The position numbers and the translations under genes are program-made. Below, one piece after another: positions 24,208-33,100 of a stretch of DNA of 64,000 nucleotides (the stretch's first letter is position 1; each line of letters begins with the position of its first letter). The notes below the pieces were generated by a model. It was given only the letters and a program-made list of their open reading frames with translations. It was not told the origin of the DNA and ran no database searches. Origin of the DNA: Pseudotabrizicola sp051200875 (lineage in GTDB: Bacteria > Pseudomonadota > Alphaproteobacteria > Rhodobacterales > Rhodobacteraceae); NCBI RefSeq assembly GCF_051200875.1, contig NZ_CP195191.1:3596001-3660000 (forward strand), given 5' to 3'.

Positions 24208-25935
24208 ATGGGCCTGTCCCGCCGCCGCGATTCCTCGATCATCTGGCCGGGCTTTGTCGACGCGGTCACGACGCTGTTGATGGTCTTGATGTTCGTTCTG
24301 ACCATCTTCACCGTCATGCAATCTGTCCTGCAGGAAACTATTTCCACACAGGACAATGAGTTGGACAGCCTGACCGCGCAGGTCGCAAGCTTGGCCGATG
24401 CCCTTGGTCTTGAGCGCGACAAGGTCTCGTCCCTGCAAGAAGAGATCGGATCATTGACCGCCGGCCTTGCGGCGGCGCGGGCCGAAGGCGAACGGCAGGA
24501 CAGCGTGATTGCCGGCTTGACCAGCGATCTTGCGGAGCGCGAAGGCGAGTTGACCGCCGCGCAAGGCCGGATTGCCAGTTTCGAGGCGCAGGTAGCAAGC
24601 CTTCTGGCCGAACGCGATGCTGCACGGGCCGAAGTGGCCAGCTTGACCACCCGGCTTGTGACAACGGAAGGGCAGCGCGACGAAGCCTCGGCCAAGGCGG
24701 AAGGTCTGGCGGCAACCGTCGCCGATCTGGAAGCCGCGCAAGCGCGCCTGATTACCGAGAAAGAGGCGCTGGATCTTGCCCTTGCCAAAGCGCGGGATGA
24801 GATTGACGCGGGCGCCGAAGCCGCTCGTCTTGCCGCCGCTCGGCGTGAGGCGCTGGAAGCCCTGCTTGCAGACCTCAGGACCAAAGCCGCAGGGGCGGAG
24901 TCCACTGCCGCCGAATTGGCCACCGCAAAGGCAGATCTGGCAAAGGCCGAAGCTGCCCTGACCGAGGAAGAGGCCGCAAGGCTGGCCGATGCTGCGGCCT
25001 TGGAAGCATTGCGCGAGCGACTGAAGAATTCCGACACGGAACTGACAGCAATGACACTGGCCTTGGAAGACCAGCGCAAAAAGGCCGAAGAAACACTTAT
25101 CCTTTTGGCCGCTGCACAGACCGAGGCAGCAAAAGCCGCCGAAGCCGCCGCCGCCAATCTGACCGATAAAGAGCGTCGGGATGCGGTTCTTGCGGCTGCC
25201 GAGAAGGCGCTCACCGAAGAGCAGGCAAAGGTTGTCGAGGCATCAAAGAAAGTAGCCCTGCTGAACGAACAGATCGCGGCACTTCGCGCGCAGCTTGGCT
25301 CACTTCAGGCGGTTCTGGATGCGTCAGCCGACCGCGACGCGGAAGCCAAGGTGCAGCTTGAATCGCTTGGCAATCAGTTGAACGCAGCCTTGGCGCAGGT
25401 CGCGGTCGAACAACGTCGCCGCGCCGAATTGGAAGAGGCCGAACGTAAGCGTCTGGAAGCCGCCAATGCAGACCTTGAAAAATTCCGCAGCGAATTTTTC
25501 GGCGAGTTGTCCCGGCTCTTGAGCGGACGTGAGGGTGTGCGCGTGGTGGGCGATCGTTTCGTCTTTTCGTCAGAGGTTCTATTCAATCCCGGATCGGCCG
25601 ATCTTGCCCCAGAAGGCCGTGCCCAAATCGCCGGGGTCGTGGAGATTTTGAACGATGTCCGTGCGGAAATCCCGGCAGGCATTGATTGGATCATTCGGGT
25701 CGACGGTCACACTGACAACGTGCCGCTGTCTGGCGCGGGCGAGTTTGCCGACAATTGGCAACTGTCGCAGGCGAGGGCGCTGTCGGTGGTGCGGTTCATG
25801 CAGGACGAGCTGGGCTTTCCGCCCGACCGGATGGCGGCGACCGGCTTTGGCGAATATCGCCCTGTGGCCGATGGGGACAGTGAAGCTGCCCGCGCCCAGA
25901 ACCGCCGGATCGAGTTGAAACTGACCGAGCGCTGA
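24208..25935 (+). CDS. MotB/ZorB-like OmpA-domain protein with very long coiled coil
   Basis: This 575-residue protein has one N-terminal membrane helix (about 11-41) containing Asp18 in FVDAVTTLLMVLMF, the position of the proton-carrying aspartate of MotB and ZorB. About 380 residues of alanine/glutamate-rich coiled coil (45-426) follow, then a peptidoglycan-binding OmpA domain (about 450-573) with LFNPGSADL, RVDGHTDNVP and NWQLSQARALSVV. It should therefore link a proton channel in the inner membrane to the cell wall. The coil is far longer than in MotB, TolR or ZorB. It forms a tight pair with the preceding gene. The role is unknown; envelope integrity or defence are candidates. Confidence 0.82.
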   Translation: MGLSRRRDSSIIWPGFVDAVTTLLMVLMFVLTIFTVMQSVLQETISTQDNELDSLTAQVASLADALGLERDKVSSLQEEIGSLTAGLAAARAEGERQDSVIAGLTSDLAEREGELTAAQGRIASFEAQVASLLAERDAARAEVASLTTRLVTTEGQRDEASAKAEGLAATVADLEAAQARLITEKEALDLALAKARDEIDAGAEAARLAAARREALEALLADLRTKAAGAESTAAELATAKADLAKAEAALTEEEAARLADAAALEALRERLKNSDTELTAMTLALEDQRKKAEETLILLAAAQTEAAKAAEAAAANLTDKERRDAVLAAAEKALTEEQAKVVEASKKVALLNEQIAALRAQLGSLQAVLDASADRDAEAKVQLESLGNQLNAALAQVAVEQRRRAELEEAERKRLEAANADLEKFRSEFFGELSRLLSGREGVRVVGDRFVFSSEVLFNPGSADLAPEGRAQIAGVVEILNDVRAEIPAGIDWIIRVDGHTDNVPLSGAGEFADNWQLSQARALSVVRFMQDELGFPPDRMAATGFGEYRPVADGDSEAARAQNRRIELKLTER

Positions 25936-25952
25936 AATTGGCAATTGCGGGC

Positions 25953-25973
25953 AAGGGGGCTCTGCCCCCTTTT
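25953..25973 (+). terminator. Terminator after the OmpA-domain gene
   Basis: AAGGGGGC at 25953-25960 pairs with GCCCCCTT at 25964-25971 over a three-base loop and is followed by TT, 17 bases past the stop. Confidence 0.75.
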
Positions 25974-25974
25974 C

Positions 25975-26030
25975 GCGTTTTGGCCACGGCCAAAACGCTG
26001 ACCCTCGGGATATTTGAGCCAAGATAAAGG
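25975..26030. repeat. Perfect inverted repeat plus conserved-looking extragenic tail
   Basis: GCGTTTTGGCC at 25975-25985 and GGCCAAAACGC at 25988-25998 form a perfect 11-base inverted repeat with a two-base centre. It is followed by a segment reading CCTCGGGATATTTGAGCCAA, of a kind I recognise as recurring between genes in Rhodobacterales genomes. It lies between two convergent genes and may be a REP-like element; its repetition cannot be tested in this window. Confidence 0.5.
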
Positions 26031-26035
26031 GGCAA

Positions 26036-26989
26036 TCAGCGGCGCGGGACGCTGGTTGCGCGTTGGTCGATCTCGATGCCCCCGCGCAGCAGCACCGCGG
26101 AAATGCTGTAATCCCCAGCAGGAATGGCCTGCCGCTGTTTGCGCCCGACGGCGCGAAAGCCCTGTGCCTGTGTGCGCTCAAGGATCACGTCTTCAGTGAA
26201 GAGGGTACGGCCACTGGGGCCAGTCAAGGTCAGGCGCAGGGTGTCGCCTGCGTGGTTGCCAAAATAATGGACCCAAAGGACAAGCGCGGGGGCGTTGCGG
26301 TCTGGGGTGGGAATGGGCAGGCTTTCCTTGATCGCCTCCCACGACGGCACCGCATCGGAAAGGCCGATAGCGATCAGTCCGCCGGGTTGATAGGGGATAG
26401 GGTCAGACCAGAGCGGAGCCTCGGGCCCCTCGCCACATTTGGCGGCTCCGTCTGGATCAAAAGGATCAATCTCAATCCCGTTATGGCGAACCGAGACATG
26501 CAAATGCGGGAATTCGGTGTTGCCAGATAGACCAACAAGACCAAGCCCCTCTCCGGCAGTTATCTTCGCACCCACAGAATGGCGCAGGCTGCCCTTGGCC
26601 ATATGGCAGTATTGCGTTTCCCAGCCATCGCCGTGGTCGATGACCAAGCCGTTACCGCATTCGCGACCTTCGATTTTGGGGGCATTCGTGGCGCGGATCG
26701 AGATATCCTCCATCCCGTCTCGAAGGCCCTTGACCACGCCGGATGCTGCGGCCCGGACCATGACACCTTTGCGCATGGCCGCAAGCGAAGACAAGGCGAT
26801 GTCGGTGCCCCTATGCGTATCATAGCTGAGCGGGCCACAGGTAAAGTCGGCGAAAGTGGTGGATGGATCGCGGTCCATATACTGCTGAATATGACAGGTT
26901 TCCTCCAAGGTGCAGTCTATGGGCCATTCCATGGAAAAGGCCCCCGCCGAAGCGGGGGCCAGCATCAGAACCAGAACTGTCCGGATCAT
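26036..26989 (-). CDS. Secreted M23-family metallopeptidase
   Basis: This 317-residue protein has a short signal peptide (cleavage near residue 17, ASAGA) and a LytM/M23 peptidase domain (about 55-175) with zinc ligands His59 and Asp63 in THRGTD and H162-x-H164 in HLHV. The family cuts peptide bridges in peptidoglycan. A C-terminal region of about 130 residues of unknown fold follows. All four metal-site positions look intact, so it should be active rather than an activator-type LytM protein. Its ATG overlaps the clpA stop by four bases, an odd coupling of a cytoplasmic unfoldase with a periplasmic hydrolase. Confidence 0.85.
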   Translation of the reverse strand: MIRTVLVLMLAPASAGAFSMEWPIDCTLEETCHIQQYMDRDPSTTFADFTCGPLSYDTHRGTDIALSSLAAMRKGVMVRAAASGVVKGLRDGMEDISIRATNAPKIEGRECGNGLVIDHGDGWETQYCHMAKGSLRHSVGAKITAGEGLGLVGLSGNTEFPHLHVSVRHNGIEIDPFDPDGAAKCGEGPEAPLWSDPIPYQPGGLIAIGLSDAVPSWEAIKESLPIPTPDRNAPALVLWVHYFGNHAGDTLRLTLTGPSGRTLFTEDVILERTQAQGFRAVGRKQRQAIPAGDYSISAVLLRGGIEIDQRATSVPRR

Positions 26990-29304
26990 TCGGCCGTCAG
27001 GAGCGGAGGCTTAGAACCCGTCAGGCGCGGCTTTTGCGGTTCCTCGATTTCGAGGGCAATCGCATCGTCTTTGACCTTCACGGTCACGACCCCACCCTTT
27101 ACCAGACGGCCAAACAGGAGTTCTTCGGCCAAAGGCTTTTTGATGTGCTCTTGGATCACGCGGCCCAAAGGACGTGCGCCCATCTTGTCATCATAGCCTT
27201 TGTCACCCAGCCACGTCGCGGCCTCTGGCGTCAGTTCGATATGCACCCCGCGATCCATCAACTGGGCCTCAAGCTGCAGCACGAACTTTTCGACCACCTG
27301 GAAGATGGTTTCCTTGGCCAGCGGCGCGAAGGAGATCACGGCATCCAGACGGTTGCGGAATTCGGGCGTGAAGGTCCGCTCAATCGCGGCCGTGTCTTCG
27401 CCCGTTCTCCGGTCGCGCCCAAAGCCGATCGCGGCTTTCTGCATGTCAGAGGCCCCCGCGTTCGACGTCATGATCAGGATCACGTTGCGGAAATCCACTG
27501 TCCGGCCGTTATGGTCAGTCAGCTTGCCGTGGTCCATCACCTGCAGAAGGATGTTGTAGACATCCGGGTGCGCCTTCTCCATTTCGTCCAGCAAAAGGAC
27601 GCAATGCGGGTGTTGGTCGACGCCATCGGTGAGCATGCCGCCCTGATCAAAGCCGACATAGCCCGGAGGCGCGCCGATCAACCGCGAAACCGCGTGCTTT
27701 TCCATGTATTCCGACATGTCAAAGCGCAACAGTTCCACGCCCAAGGACGAGGCCAGTTGCTTGGCCACTTCCGTCTTGCCGACGCCCGTGGGGCCTGCAA
27801 ACAGATAGTTGCCAATCGGCTTTTCCGGCTCGCGCAGGCCAGCCCGCGCCAGCTTGATGGCCGAACACAGGGCCTCAACGGCCTTGTCTTGACCGAAGAC
27901 CACGCGCTTCAGCGTCTTTTCCAGATCGCGCAGGGTTTCTGCATCGTCCTTCGAGACATTCTTCGGAGGGATGCGGGCGATCTTGGCCACGACGGCCTCG
28001 ATCTCCTTGGTCCCAATCGTCTTGCGGCGCTTTGACTCGGTGACCAGATGCTGTGCGGCACCTGCCTCGTCGATCACGTCAATCGCGCTGTCAGGCAGCT
28101 TACGATCATTGATATAACGCGCAGCCAATTCGACCGCAGATTTGATTGCATCGGCCGTATAGCGCAGGTCGTGATGGGCCTCGAAATGCGGTTTCAACCC
28201 TTGCAGGATCTTGATGGCATCCGGGATCGAGGGTTCGTTCACGTCGATCTTCTGGAACCGGCGCGACAAAGCCCGATCCTTTTCGAAATGCTGACGGAAC
28301 TCTTTGTAGGTGGTCGAGCCCATCGTCCGCAGTTTGCCGCCCTGAAGTGCGGGCTTCAGCAGGTTAGAGGCATCCATCGCACCGCCAGAAGTTGCGCCCG
28401 CACCGATGACCGTGTGGATCTCGTCGATGAACAGGATCGCATCTGGGTGATCCTCCATCTCTTTGACCACGGCTTTCAGACGTTCCTCGAAATCGCCACG
28501 ATAGCGGGTGCCGGCCAGCAGCGCCCCCATATCAAGGCTATAGATCGTTGCCCCGGCCAGAACCTCGGGTACCTCTTTCTTGATGATCTTCCACGCCAAG
28601 CCTTCGGCAATTGCCGTCTTGCCCACGCCCGGATCGCCCACCAAAAGCGGGTTGTTCTTGCGGCGGCGGCACAGCACCTGAATGCAGCGCTCCACCTCGG
28701 ACTCGCGGCCGATCAGCGGATCAACATCGCCCTTCCGCGCCTTTACGTTCAGATCCACGCAATATTTCGACAGCGCGGATTCCTTGGCCTCTCCGGCCTC
28801 GGCCTTTGGCGTTTCCTGATGTTCTTCCGCGCCGGTGATCGGGCGGCTTTCCCCATAGGAAGGATCTTTCGCCACGCCGTGTGCGATAAAGTTCACAGCG
28901 TCATAGCGGGTCATATCCTGTTCTTGCAGGAAATAGGCTGCATTCGATTCCCGCTCGGCAAAGATCGCCACCAGCACATTCGCACCGGTCACCTCATTGC
29001 GGCCCGAAGACTGCACATGGATGGCCGCGCGCTGGATCACCCGCTGGAAAGCTGCGGTTGGGACGGCCTCAGACCCTTCGACATCGGTCACAAGGGTCGA
29101 CAGGTCGTCGTCGATGAAATCGGTCAGCGTTTTCCGCAACTCGTCCAAGTTGACCGAGCAGGCTTTCATGACGCGCGCGGCGTCAGGCTCGTCGATCAGG
29201 GCGAGAAGCAGATGTTCAAGGGTTGCGAGTTCATGACGACGGGCATTGGCAAGGGCCAGTGCGCCATGGATGGCTTGCTCGAGTGTGGTCGAAAACGAAG
29301 GCAC
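26986..29304 (-). CDS. clpA: ATP-dependent Clp protease ATP-binding subunit ClpA
   Basis: This 772-residue AAA+ unfoldase feeds proteins to ClpP. The N-terminal double Clp-N domain (1-145) is followed by the first ATPase with Walker A GDPGVGKT at 223-230, and the second with GPTGVGKTE near 505. The spacing without the ClpB middle coil identifies ClpA. The start is GTG with AGGAG ten bases ahead. The N-terminal domain binds the adaptor ClpS, whose gene is not in this window. The M23 peptidase gene follows, translationally coupled. Confidence 0.95.
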   Translation of the reverse strand: MPSFSTTLEQAIHGALALANARRHELATLEHLLLALIDEPDAARVMKACSVNLDELRKTLTDFIDDDLSTLVTDVEGSEAVPTAAFQRVIQRAAIHVQSSGRNEVTGANVLVAIFAERESNAAYFLQEQDMTRYDAVNFIAHGVAKDPSYGESRPITGAEEHQETPKAEAGEAKESALSKYCVDLNVKARKGDVDPLIGRESEVERCIQVLCRRRKNNPLLVGDPGVGKTAIAEGLAWKIIKKEVPEVLAGATIYSLDMGALLAGTRYRGDFEERLKAVVKEMEDHPDAILFIDEIHTVIGAGATSGGAMDASNLLKPALQGGKLRTMGSTTYKEFRQHFEKDRALSRRFQKIDVNEPSIPDAIKILQGLKPHFEAHHDLRYTADAIKSAVELAARYINDRKLPDSAIDVIDEAGAAQHLVTESKRRKTIGTKEIEAVVAKIARIPPKNVSKDDAETLRDLEKTLKRVVFGQDKAVEALCSAIKLARAGLREPEKPIGNYLFAGPTGVGKTEVAKQLASSLGVELLRFDMSEYMEKHAVSRLIGAPPGYVGFDQGGMLTDGVDQHPHCVLLLDEMEKAHPDVYNILLQVMDHGKLTDHNGRTVDFRNVILIMTSNAGASDMQKAAIGFGRDRRTGEDTAAIERTFTPEFRNRLDAVISFAPLAKETIFQVVEKFVLQLEAQLMDRGVHIELTPEAATWLGDKGYDDKMGARPLGRVIQEHIKKPLAEELLFGRLVKGGVVTVKVKDDAIALEIEEPQKPRLTGSKPPLLTAE

Positions 29305-29482
29305 TCTTTCGTGCTCCTGTTCTTCGGGGCAGGTGCGGCCTTCTTCGAGAGGGCCGTACCAACCGTGGCCTCATACTCTTAAATTTCGGTTTTATTTGCC
29401 GCACTTCAAGAGGAATTATCACCCAATTGTGGTTTGTGAGATTTCTCACACTAAAAGTGAACGCGTCTTGGGCAAACCACGC

Positions 29483-30250
29483 TCAGAACTTGTCCTTTCG
29501 GGCCCGAATTTCTGCAAAGCTTTCGGCATCGTTGGCATTTTCCATGCCAACTGCGGCCTTCAGGCTGGAAAGACCCGCCCGTAGAAACGGGTTGGTGGCC
29601 AACTCTTCACTCAAAAGCGATGGCACCGTCGGTTCGGATTTGGCGCGCGCCTCCGTCACCCGGGTATTCCGCAAGATAAGATCAGGATTGTCGGGTTCAA
29701 GGGTCAGCGCGAAACGCAGGTTCGAAGCGGTATATTCATGCCCCGAACAAATCAGCGTATCGCTTGGCAAAGCGGCCAGTTTCGACAGGCTTTGCCACAT
29801 TTGGGCAGGTGTGCCTTCGAACAAGCGCCCGCAGCCGCCCGCCATCAGGCTGTCACCAGTAAAGGCCAGCTTCTCGGCCGGAAGGGAATAGGCGATATGG
29901 CCCACGGTGTGGCCGGACACGTCCAGAATTTCCACCGGGCAATCGCAGATCGAAAGCGTATCGCCGTCTTTGACGGAACGGTCCAGCGGCGGCAGACGAT
30001 GGCGGTCAGCCTCGGCTCCGGTCACTTTCGCCCCGGTTGCTTCCACAAGATCGGCAACACCGTCGATGTGATCCCAATGGTGATGGGTCAAAAGAATATC
30101 GGTCAGCGTCCAGCCCCTCTCGCGGAGGGCCGACAAAATCGGTGGGGCCTCTGGCACATCAACCACTGCCGTCTCGCCCGTTTTGGGATTGTGCAAAAGA
30201 AAGACGTAGTTGTCTTTAAGGCAGGGGATCGTCACAAGTTCCAAAGGCAA
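29483..30250 (-). CDS. gloB: Hydroxyacylglutathione hydrolase (glyoxalase II)
   Basis: This 255-residue MBL-fold enzyme hydrolyses S-lactoylglutathione to lactate and glutathione, the second step of methylglyoxal detoxification. The metal motif THHHWDH has ligands His56, His58, Asp60 and His61, and SGHTVGH, FTGDSLMAGGCGRLFEG and CSGHEYT complete the family pattern. TTG at 30250 is the likely start because AGAGGA stands seven bases before and LELVTIPCLKDNY is where the family begins. It lies 32 bases after the secreted protein gene on the same strand. Confidence 0.92.
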   Translation of the reverse strand: MPLELVTIPCLKDNYVFLLHNPKTGETAVVDVPEAPPILSALRERGWTLTDILLTHHHWDHIDGVADLVEATGAKVTGAEADRHRLPPLDRSVKDGDTLSICDCPVEILDVSGHTVGHIAYSLPAEKLAFTGDSLMAGGCGRLFEGTPAQMWQSLSKLAALPSDTLICSGHEYTASNLRFALTLEPDNPDLILRNTRVTEARAKSEPTVPSLLSEELATNPFLRAGLSSLKAAVGMENANDAESFAEIRARKDKF

Positions 30251-30282
30251 TTCTCGTCCTCTTTCTTGTTTCTGACCAGCAG

Positions 30283-30918
30283 TCAATTTGGCGGGACCAG
30301 GCGGATCGTCTCATCTATCTCAGTCGTCGTGACCTGAAGGTCTTTTGACGGCTCTGGCGCCCAGCTTCCGTGAAAGCCGGCAAGTTCAATGCGGACCGGA
30401 TGGTGCGTTGCGGGATCGAGCCACAGGCTATGATCGCCGCCCCACCATGCCCCGAATTCATTCGGTTCGGTCCGTGAGATGAAACGGTAGGCCAGCATGG
30501 GGCGGCCGTCCAGATCAACTTCGCCCAAACATTCCGCCGCGCTGATCGAGGCTGCGTGACGCTCTGTTGTCTGTCTCGCAAAGGTCTCGGGATCAACGCC
30601 AGAATAGGGGTCTGTCCCTTCGGTCCACGGGCCATCCGGTCCCGGCGCGGTCCAGCTTTGCGAACCGATCGACATCGCACAGCCCCCCGGATAGCAGTTT
30701 CGGGACTTCACCGGCCCGTCCCAAAGCACATCGCTCATCGGGCTTGTAGAGCCGTCCGGATGGACAAGGATCGTGACTTGGTGCCAGTTCGGGCGAAGGA
30801 AAGGGTCCATCGGGCCGCCGATAAAAAGGCCGCGAATTTCCTCAAGGCAATCCGCCGCGACCGCAGATTGGGGCAGGGATATCAGGGCCGAACAGGCAAG
30901 TAGCAAGGTTCTGCGCAT
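30283..30918 (-). CDS. Secreted protein of unknown function
   Basis: This 211-residue protein begins with a clear signal peptide (RRTLLLACSALISLPQSAVAA, cleavage near residue 21) and is otherwise unknown. Two cysteine pairs (NCYPGGC) and a mostly beta composition with sections such as DGRPMLAYRFISRTEPNEFG suggest an outer-membrane-associated or periplasmic domain similar to lipoprotein-carrier-like folds, but that is only an impression. ATG at 30918 is chosen because the signal peptide starts there; the upstream 57 codons look non-coding. It precedes gloB and may be co-transcribed. Confidence 0.65.
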   Translation of the reverse strand: MRRTLLLACSALISLPQSAVAADCLEEIRGLFIGGPMDPFLRPNWHQVTILVHPDGSTSPMSDVLWDGPVKSRNCYPGGCAMSIGSQSWTAPGPDGPWTEGTDPYSGVDPETFARQTTERHAASISAAECLGEVDLDGRPMLAYRFISRTEPNEFGAWWGGDHSLWLDPATHHPVRIELAGFHGSWAPEPSKDLQVTTTEIDETIRLVPPN

Positions 30919-31153
30919 CGCTAAAATTCCTTTGGCAGATTGAAAAGATCGGCTGAAAATCATTGTCCGTTCGACAGAGCCTAATGGTCCAAACCGCGAC
31001 CTGTAAACGCGAATTGGGGAGGGGATAGGCCGATCCCGGCCCTTCAGTGCCGGCCATTTTGACACCAGCGAGTTACTGCAGCGCCGCATAAGCTCTTGAT
31101 GCGATACCTGAAACAGCCCATCTTCACGCCAACGCTTTTGAGGCCCAGATCTG

Positions 31154-31918
31154 ATGCACCTCGACGTGCTTGACCTTCGCAGCTTTTACTACCGCACCCA
31201 ACTTGGTCGTGTGGCGCAGCGTGCAATTCGTGATCAAATGGTCCAGATGTGGCCACCGATGTCTGGCCACACTGTTGCAGGCTTCGGTTTTGCTGTGCCT
31301 CTCCTGCGCCCCTATCTGGCCGAGGCGCGGCGCGTCGTCGGCCTGATGCCCGGCCCGCAAGGGGTGATGCCTTGGCCCGCAGGGATGGAGAATGTTTCGG
31401 TCCTCTGTGAAGAAACCTCTTGGCCGCTGCCGACTGGCTTGGTCGATCGGCTGGTCTTGATGCACGGGCTGGAGACCTCGGAACAGCCCAGCCATGTTCT
31501 GGAAGAAGCTTACCGCGTCCTTGGCCCCGGTGGTCGCGCCATGTTCATCGTTCCCAACCGCTCGGGCCTGTGGTCTCGCCGCGACGGCACGCCCTTTGGC
31601 TTTGGCCGCCCCTACAGCCTTGGCCAGCTTGAGGCGCAATTGAAGCGCCAAGGTTTCACTCCGGAACGCGCTGTGGCGGCTCTCTTTGCGCCCCCCTCAT
31701 CCAGCCGCTTCTGGCTGCGGACCGCCGACTATTGGGAACGTATCGGGCGCCGGGTGCCTTGGCTGGTAGGTGGTGTGCTGATGGTCGAGGCCTCAAAGCA
31801 GGTGTTTGCCCCAACTCGCGGCGTGCTGGTCCAAGCCGTTCGCAAACCGCTCCGAATTCTCGAAGGCGTGGGGCAGGCCGTGCCTTCGCCACGCCAGTCC
31901 GGCGAAGGGCTTAACTGA
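31154..31918 (+). CDS. Class I SAM-dependent methyltransferase
   Basis: This 254-residue protein looks like a class I methyltransferase: a degenerate motif I region AGFGFAVPLLRPYLAEARRV, an acidic-containing VDRLVLMHGLETSE, and a post-motif VLGPGGRAMFIVPN typical of the Methyltransf_11 type. The glycine-rich motif I is weak (HTVAGFGFAVPLL), so SAM binding needs checking. It lies upstream of and divergent from the secreted protein-gloB pair, an arrangement I recall as common in Rhodobacterales. Its 3' end overlaps the RTX gene by eight bases. Confidence 0.8.
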   Translation: MHLDVLDLRSFYYRTQLGRVAQRAIRDQMVQMWPPMSGHTVAGFGFAVPLLRPYLAEARRVVGLMPGPQGVMPWPAGMENVSVLCEETSWPLPTGLVDRLVLMHGLETSEQPSHVLEEAYRVLGPGGRAMFIVPNRSGLWSRRDGTPFGFGRPYSLGQLEAQLKRQGFTPERAVAALFAPPSSSRFWLRTADYWERIGRRVPWLVGGVLMVEASKQVFAPTRGVLVQAVRKPLRILEGVGQAVPSPRQSGEGLN

Positions 31919-32702
31919 CCTCGTTCCAGAACACCGCCACATTGATGTCTGCCAGTGCAATGGTCGATCCTGCTGCAAGACTGGCGACCATAAAGGGAGA
32001 CACCACTTCTTCCCCCGTTCCGGTATGAGCACCTGTCAGATACCGCGCGACACTTGCCCAGATCTCAATCTCTCCGTCTGTTCCCGTCCGCAATTCGACC
32101 CGTGGCAGGTAATTTTCCCCCGGTGCCGAGTCGTCCTCCAGATCCAGAGTGATGTTCAACTGATCCTCGCCCGAGGTGAAATCCTCCAGCCGCAGCGCGT
32201 CGTAATCGGCAAACCCGTCACCGCTGACCGTCGGATCACGATCCACGAAATGGTCCACCCGGTCCGCACCTTCGCCGCCCGACACCGTATCGCCTGATCC
32301 GCTTCGCAAGACATCATCGTCCGCCCCGCCTGAAAGGCTGTCAGCGTTGCCATCGTCATACCATGTGTCTTGCGGATGGTTCCCTTGCGGCCCGGAAAAA
32401 TCATGGTCCAACACATCATTGCCCGCGCCACCCGCAAGCGTATCGGCCCCCGTGCCGCCAATGATATAATCCCCACCGTCGGTTCCGGTCAGACTGTCAG
32501 CGCCCGCAGTTCCCTCACGTAACTGCTGGCCATCCCAATCAGCCAATACCTCGCCAAACCGATCAATCAGGTCCTCTTCCGTCGTAGGTGTCTCGGGGGG
32601 AGGATCACTGTCTCCACCGCTGCCCGAGTCATCACCGTCATTAAGCAGCGAATAAGTCAGCGCACCGGCGAAGAACAAAGGCCAAATCAGAAATTCCAGC
32701 AT
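31911..32702 (-). CDS. Small RTX-type calcium-binding protein
   Basis: This 263-residue acidic protein has an N-terminal hydrophobic segment (LEFLIWPLFFAGALTYSLL) acting as signal or anchor, a proline/acid-rich linker (about 25-55), then several degenerate RTX nonapeptides such as GTAGADSLTG, GGTGADTLAGGAGNDVL and GGADDDVL (about 60-145), and a beta C-terminal part. Calcium-dependent folding outside the cell is expected. No type I secretion genes are nearby and the size is far below classical RTX toxins. It is tail-to-tail with the methyltransferase gene. The start is set at the ATG before LEFLIW; a second ATG lies three codons upstream. Confidence 0.75.
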   Translation of the reverse strand: MLEFLIWPLFFAGALTYSLLNDGDDSGSGGDSDPPPETPTTEEDLIDRFGEVLADWDGQQLREGTAGADSLTGTDGGDYIIGGTGADTLAGGAGNDVLDHDFSGPQGNHPQDTWYDDGNADSLSGGADDDVLRSGSGDTVSGGEGADRVDHFVDRDPTVSGDGFADYDALRLEDFTSGEDQLNITLDLEDDSAPGENYLPRVELRTGTDGEIEIWASVARYLTGAHTGTGEEVVSPFMVASLAAGSTIALADINVAVFWNEVS

Positions 32703-33100
32703 GACGCACACTTGGGGCAGATAAGGGCTCTGTTGGTATCATGGCTCACCACGACCCGCGAATATACCCAGCAATTCGAAACGCTCGTTTCCCGTTTGGC
32801 GACAGTTTCGGGGGCCAAGTCGGCCTACTCATCGCTTCGCCAAATTCGCGAACGATTCCCGCTCTTCCCGCTGATCCAAGGGCGCTTCAGCGGCTTCAAA
32901 GCGTCGCACCCTTGCTGCAGCAGCGCTAACACTGCCAAATACTTGCGCGAAACGTTCACGATTTGCTGACCAATACGGTTGCGGGGTTGCCCTACCTCTG
33001 CTAGAGACGCGCCGAATTCCAGACGCATTTCCCTGCGAACGACCTTTCAAGGCCGACGGGTGGGTTTTGCAAAACTGGCCTAAACTACGGAAGGGTTGTC
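32703..33100. other. Intergenic region before the atp operon
   Basis: No convincing gene is seen in these 398 bases; the short open frames lack a ribosome binding site. The region must hold the divergent promoters of the RTX gene and atpH. A perfect palindrome TTTTGCAAAA lies at 33065-33074, just ahead of the atpH start. Confidence 0.6.

Noticed and set aside
23011..25935. Complete Zorya defence system
   Set aside because: Only the channel and OmpA-like parts are present; zorC, zorD or zorE are absent, and the neighbours are housekeeping genes.
32712..32969. Small plus-strand frame before atpH
   Set aside because: No ribosome binding site, no recognisable sequence, and it starts inside the divergent promoter region.
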